In this document: positions 6,777-10,011 of the stretch, piece by piece
How the letters are laid out: the number at the start of each line of letters is the position of its first letter
Position numbering within the stretch: position 1 is the first letter of the stretch
Assembly (NCBI GenBank): GCA_001584585.1
Contig: LSYV01000033.1
Span: forward strand, 362,232 to 372,242
Direction: 5' to 3'
DNA from: Gonium pectorale
Lineage: Eukaryota > Chlorophyta > Chlorophyceae > Chlamydomonadales > Volvocaceae
Length of the DNA: 10,011 nt
Notes under the pieces: model-generated
Seen by the model: only the letters and a program-made list of their open reading frames with translations
The model's database searches: none
What the model was told of the DNA's origin: nothing
Translations under genes and position numbers: made by a program

Positions 6777-8949
6777 GAGGGTGCCCCCCGGCTGATGCGC
6801 AGCAGGAGGACCCCATACTCCGAGCGCTGCTGCACATGGGCGACGATGCGGCCGTCCAGAGCTACGTCATGAGCATCAAGCAGTCTGCTGCCAGGATCGT
6901 CGAGCTCGCGGCCACTGCGGCCACGGCCAAGGACGAAGTCATCGAGATGCTGCAGGTGCAACTGCAAATGGAGAGGGCGGAGAAGCTGCGAGCGCTTGGG
7001 TGCTTCAGCATGCAAGGCCTCATAGGTGGGTGGGTGGGTGGCGCCAGTCGCGTCCTAGGGGCGCAGCCCGGGTTCGTGGGTAATAAGCGACTTGCCTGCT
7101 GAGGAGAGCCTTGATGAGCCACTGCTGAACGCACGCTGAGGTCGCCCATATCCGGCAGTACGGTACTTCCAGTGGAAGTCGTGACACGTACAGCGGAACA
7201 CGTATAATTCCACGCGTGGGCGTGCGTGGTGCGGTCGTAGTTGCAGAGATGGACGGACGATCCCACGCACGCACACGGATCGGCGGAGCGCGCGAGGGAA
7301 CGTTGCTTTGGGTTGCACATCTATCTGTGGGCGGCACGTACGGACAGGCACGGGTGCGTCCACCGTAGTCATCCGGCGGCGGGCGGTGCCGCGGCGCGCC
7401 AAGCCAGCATGCATGCCCGATGATGAGACAGCAATGCAATAATGAGCGAGGCAGGCAGGCACAGCTGCAGGCGCAGGGAATCGCAGCTGTATGTCATGCC
7501 GTGTGTGCTGGTCATGCCGTGTTTATTTCATCCCGCACCGCACCGTGCGTGGATGGATGGCATACTTGCAATACATACAGCCGTGAGCGAGTGCGTGCCT
7601 TGGAAACAGCACCAGCCAGCCAGCCCGTCGAGCGAGTTACGGGTGGCTGGGTCGCACTTTCGGTGCCGGCTCAGGTCGGTGCCGCCAGTCCACTCTGCCG
7701 TACGTACGTACATGTCTGGCTTATTTACACGATGGAGGTGCCGCTAGATGGCTAGCTAGCTAGGTGCCACGTACGGCGGCAGAGTCATGAACTGGTTGAG
7801 TAATACCAGGTAGGGCCCGAGGACGTATGCTCCACGCGTCCTGGCTCAGCACCGTACACTGGTTTATAATTTCGGTAATGTTACGTTGCGAGGCCAGCAG
7901 CAGGCGCTGCCTATTGTGTTCCGCAGCATCGTGCTTATGTATATGTGTGCTGCTGCGCTGCTGCCCCCACGCACCCCACCTAGAGTACATGCAACAGGCC
8001 GACATGTATCCGCACAACGTCGTCTGGGATCCAGCAAGGCCGGAGCGGTCGTGGCAGGAGTACATCACCAACAACCGGACACTGCGCGAGTGCCTGCAGA
8101 GGCACGGGTAAGAATCGGTCAATGTGCGAACGTGCCTGAGTTTCCGGGCGGGTCCATCCACTTACGTTGGCTCCGGACTGCTGTTTGTTTATTTGATGCG
8201 TCAGCAGGTTGATGTATGTGTCATTTGCTCTTCACAATGCGGATTCGACGCTTGTTCTCTCCATGGTGTATGTGTGTTCGATTGTGCCCGGCGTGCCTGC
8301 TCGCTGCAGGCTGCCCATGGACAAGGCGGCGAGGGACATAGTCAGCATTCACCGCCTCCTATCGTCAGAGCAAGCCGCCGGCGCTTTGCCTCCCCGCATG
8401 TATCAAGAGTGAGTGAGAACGAACCGTGCGTGATGGTGCAGATAGAATGCGTAGTAGGTGGGTTTGGGGCACCTGGCTGGATGGGACACTACTGCGCTGC
8501 GCTGCGGTACGCTGCCGCAGCAATACTGGTGTTGGTATTGTTTTCTGCGGGGTATAAAGCGAATCTCAAAAAAGGTTGAATTGGGAAAGATGAAGTGGGG
8601 AAATTTGAAGTGGGGAAAGACCCGTAACCCTGGGATCCCTGTGTGTTGATGGCGGCACAATACAATGTCGGTTGGTTCTCTTGCTGACCTACCACGGTGT
8701 ATGTGTAGATAGGGCAGCTAGCCCTACCTACCTACCTACCTGCCATGCATACTGGTAATGAGCAATTACCATACATGCGCAGCATCGAAATCGTCTTACT
8801 ACTACTGCCGCCTCGTCACTCTCGCTCCTTTCGTTGCACGCAGGATGGAGAACACGCTGACGATTTGGCCGGTGCTGGACCGTGAGCAGCAAACCGTCAT
8901 GGCATGCTTGTGTGAGGCCACCGGGATTGGCTACCGGCTCCCGGCATAG
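6777..8949 (+). CDS. Unrecognised helical/coiled-coil protein, four 3' exons, 5' end unresolved
   Basis: I do not recognise the family. Exons are 6777-7025, 7984-8107, 8310-8408 and 8844-8949, stop TAG 8947-8949. Junction phases are 1, 2 and 2, all matching, with donors GTGGGT, GTAAGA and GTGAGT. Counted from ATG 6836 the product is 172 residues; reading in from the acceptor at 6776 adds about 20 residues (ADAQQEDPILRALLH before that Met), which look coding, so the true start is probably in a missing upstream exon. Residues 6-52 are an Ala/Glu/Lys/Leu-rich helix (AARIVELAATAATAKDEVIE, then LQVQLQMERAEKLRAL), a likely coiled coil. Next come GLIEYMQQADMYP, VVWDPARPERSWQEY, TLRECLQRHG, another helix DKAARDIVSIHRLLSSEQ, and a C-terminus with WPVLDREQQTVMACLCEATG. 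No signal peptide or membrane segment is visible, so a soluble protein is likely. Codon use is like the GT90 exons. Confidence 0.7.
7025..7041 (+). repeat. (GTGG)n microsatellite at a splice donor
   Basis: The tract GGTGGGTGGGTGGGTGG begins at the last exon base, so the donor GT is followed by three further GT sites at 4-nt spacing. Only the first keeps the reading frame of the next exon. Confidence 0.85.
7699..7711 (+). repeat. (TACG)n microsatellite
   Basis: CGTACGTACGTAC, a self-complementary tetranucleotide run within the intron. Confidence 0.8.
7751..7763 (+). repeat. (GCTA)n microsatellite
   Basis: GCTAGCTAGCTAG within the same intron. Confidence 0.8.
8583..8619 (+). repeat. 15-bp imperfect tandem repeat, about 2.5 copies
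   Basis: Units GGGAAAGATGAAGTG (8583-8597) and GGGAAATTTGAAGTG (8598-8612), then a partial GGGAAAG (8613-8619). It is purine-rich and A-rich, unlike its surroundings, and lies in the last intron of the coiled-coil gene. Confidence 0.85.
8710..8741 (+). repeat. (CCTA)n microsatellite with adjoining hairpin
   Basis: CCTA repeats 4.75 times at 8723-8741. It overlaps a small hairpin, TAGGGC-AGCTA-GCCCTA, at 8710-8726. It lies in the last intron of the coiled-coil gene. Confidence 0.8.
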
Positions 8950-9667
8950 GCAGGGCAGGGAAGGGCGCGCGCGATGTAGCGCCAGTAACGATGTATAGAT
9001 AGCTTGGATGCACCGGGTCAGAGTGTAGTCTATCTATTGTGCGCACATTGCTGGAGTTAATGGTTTTTGCTAGCAGTTCTTTGAGTGCGCGCCAGGTGGT
9101 CTCGCTCGTGGCACAAAGTACGGCATGCAGCACGTGTATACATAGATAGCCCATCGCTCGATCCAAGTACCCCAGCAGTAAGTAGTGCAGCCCGGGAGGG
9201 AGGCAGGGCGGGCGGGCGGGCGGGCGGCGGGTCAACCTGTCTTTACATATATCGATGCAGCAGGCAAGTTTGGCTGGCTGCTGGTCGGACATACTAGCAC
9301 CCACCACGCCCGCCGGCGTATGTTATCACCAAGGGTGGTACGATACGCGATCGATGAGCGTTTTTGGTAGGATAGAGCGGTTCTTAGGGAATGATGTATG
9401 AGACAGAAGCGGGTGCATTTGTATAGGCACGATGACGTACGGCCGGCATGCTCACGGTCGCATTGCTGAGGACGACGGAGTATCCGCACCGTACATGTGC
9501 AGAGCATGCAAACTTGCTGAAGTTGGGCAGATGTGTGTGCACGTTCCTAACCACCAGATACCAAATCAAGTCTGAGGGGGCCTGTATGGGGTGTTTGATC
9601 CAGCAGCGGTCCTCTGAGTGGCCTTGGCTGCTGCAGTAGCAGCACGGTACGCACTGCCCACCACACC
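8950..9667. other. 3' UTR and spacer after the coiled-coil gene
   Basis: No supported gene. ATAGATAG (8995-9002) and CTATCTAT (9030-9037) form an 8-bp inverted repeat with a 27-nt loop, 46 nt after the stop codon. A (GGGC)n run occupies 9206-9231. No TGTAA occurs until 9826, so the transcript end is not placed. Confidence 0.45.
9206..9231 (+). repeat. (GGGC)n microsatellite
   Basis: About six GGGC units ending in GGCGGG, in intergenic DNA. Confidence 0.85.
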
Positions 9668-9747
9668 GTGTGCGTGGTCCTCTCTCTGGTAACTCCCCTT
9701 GCTCCAGCCCCGGCCAGGGGAGAGGGGAGTGCAACTCGGGGGCGGTT

Positions 9748-9770
9748 GACCGTTACCGGCCCCAACGGTC
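9748..9770. repeat. Perfect 7-bp stem hairpin
   Basis: GACCGTT (9748-9754) and AACGGTC (9764-9770) are separated by a 9-nt loop, ACCGGCCCC. Its role is unknown. The surrounding 9670-9960 stretch is open in two + frames but has no recognisable domain; I see no gene there, although an exon of a gene continuing past the window cannot be excluded. Confidence 0.6.
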
Positions 9771-10011
9771 GCAAACTGCACCCTACGACCCCTCAGAACC
9801 AGCCCGGACCGCTTCCGACCAGTACTGTAATGCTAAAGGGTGCCCTAGGGGCCCTCAGGGCTCGCTAATTCTGACTTTCGCGAGGCTCTTTTTCGCGATG
9901 GTCGGCCCGGCCCGATATTGCGCCCGCGCCTGCGCGACTTGTCGCAATCGCTACTTGTTGTCATAAGTGTCTCCTCGGATATCCAAGCCGGAGTCTATGG
10001 TATCTGTGGAG

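Larger units (their letters stand above)
7026..7983 (+). other. First seen intron of the coiled-coil gene, 958 nt
   Basis: The donor lies inside a GTGG microsatellite and the acceptor is CACCCCACCTAG. The phase-1 join gives GLI-EYMQQ. Inside are an inverted pair GCGTGCGTGG (7220-7229) and CCACGCACGC (7263-7272), plus TACG and GCTA microsatellites. An alternative acceptor CCGCAG at 7926 is also in phase and would insert about 19 residues rich in Cys and Leu; its composition looks intronic. Confidence 0.6.

Noticed and set aside
6419..7015. A 198-codon minus-strand frame.
   Set aside because: It is antisense to the well-supported exon 6777-7025 and reads through its pyrimidine tract, so it is a shadow of that gene.
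1..10011. CRISPR arrays, tRNA or rRNA genes, prokaryotic operons.
   Set aside because: No regularly spaced repeats of CRISPR size, no cloverleaf or rRNA core motifs were seen, and genes are intron-split.

Overview
The window looks like nuclear DNA of a GC-rich, intron-dense eukaryote. A green alga (Chlorophyta) of the volvocine/chlorophycean type is the best fit, but this is inference. It rests on coding segments with strong G/C preference at third positions, short exons split by 200-960 nt GT-AG introns, donors of the GTGAGC/GTGCGT type, many GTGG, CCCA, CCTA, GCTA and TACG microsatellites, and one TGTAA polyadenylation-type signal placed well behind a candidate gene. Nothing bacterial is present: no operons, Shine-Dalgarno sites, tRNA, rRNA or CRISPR array. 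The long uninterrupted reading frames on both strands are mostly GC-driven.

Positions 1-3593 (+) hold the 3' part of a glycosyltransferase family 90 (GT90, CAP10/KDELC/Rumi-like) gene. Seven exons can be rebuilt with every splice phase matching: 1-32, 391-554, 1046-1233, 1591-1701, 2155-2222, 2668-2826 and 3458-3593. They encode the last 285 residues. The 5' part lies before the window.

Positions 3594-4367 are a 3' UTR and spacer. They contain a 66-bp direct tandem duplication and a very G-rich block. Positions 4368-4857 (+) hold a possible small two-exon gene with a basic N-terminal half and a short hydrophobic C-terminal segment, followed 73 nt later by TGTAA.

Positions 4935-6776 are mostly non-coding as far as I can see. 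A roughly 300-bp element bounded by an 11-bp perfect inverted repeat (5916-6218) stands out.

Positions 6777-8949 (+) hold four well-phased exons (6777-7025, 7984-8107, 8310-8408, 8844-8949) of a gene I do not recognise. It encodes an alpha-helical, probably coiled-coil protein of at least 172 residues, and its 5' end is unresolved. Positions 8950-10011 carry short repeats and hairpins but no gene I can support.

The three transcription units are all on the + strand. Nothing in the sequence ties them to a common pathway. The GT90 is expected in the secretory pathway, and the small protein could be membrane-anchored, but a shared role would be speculation.
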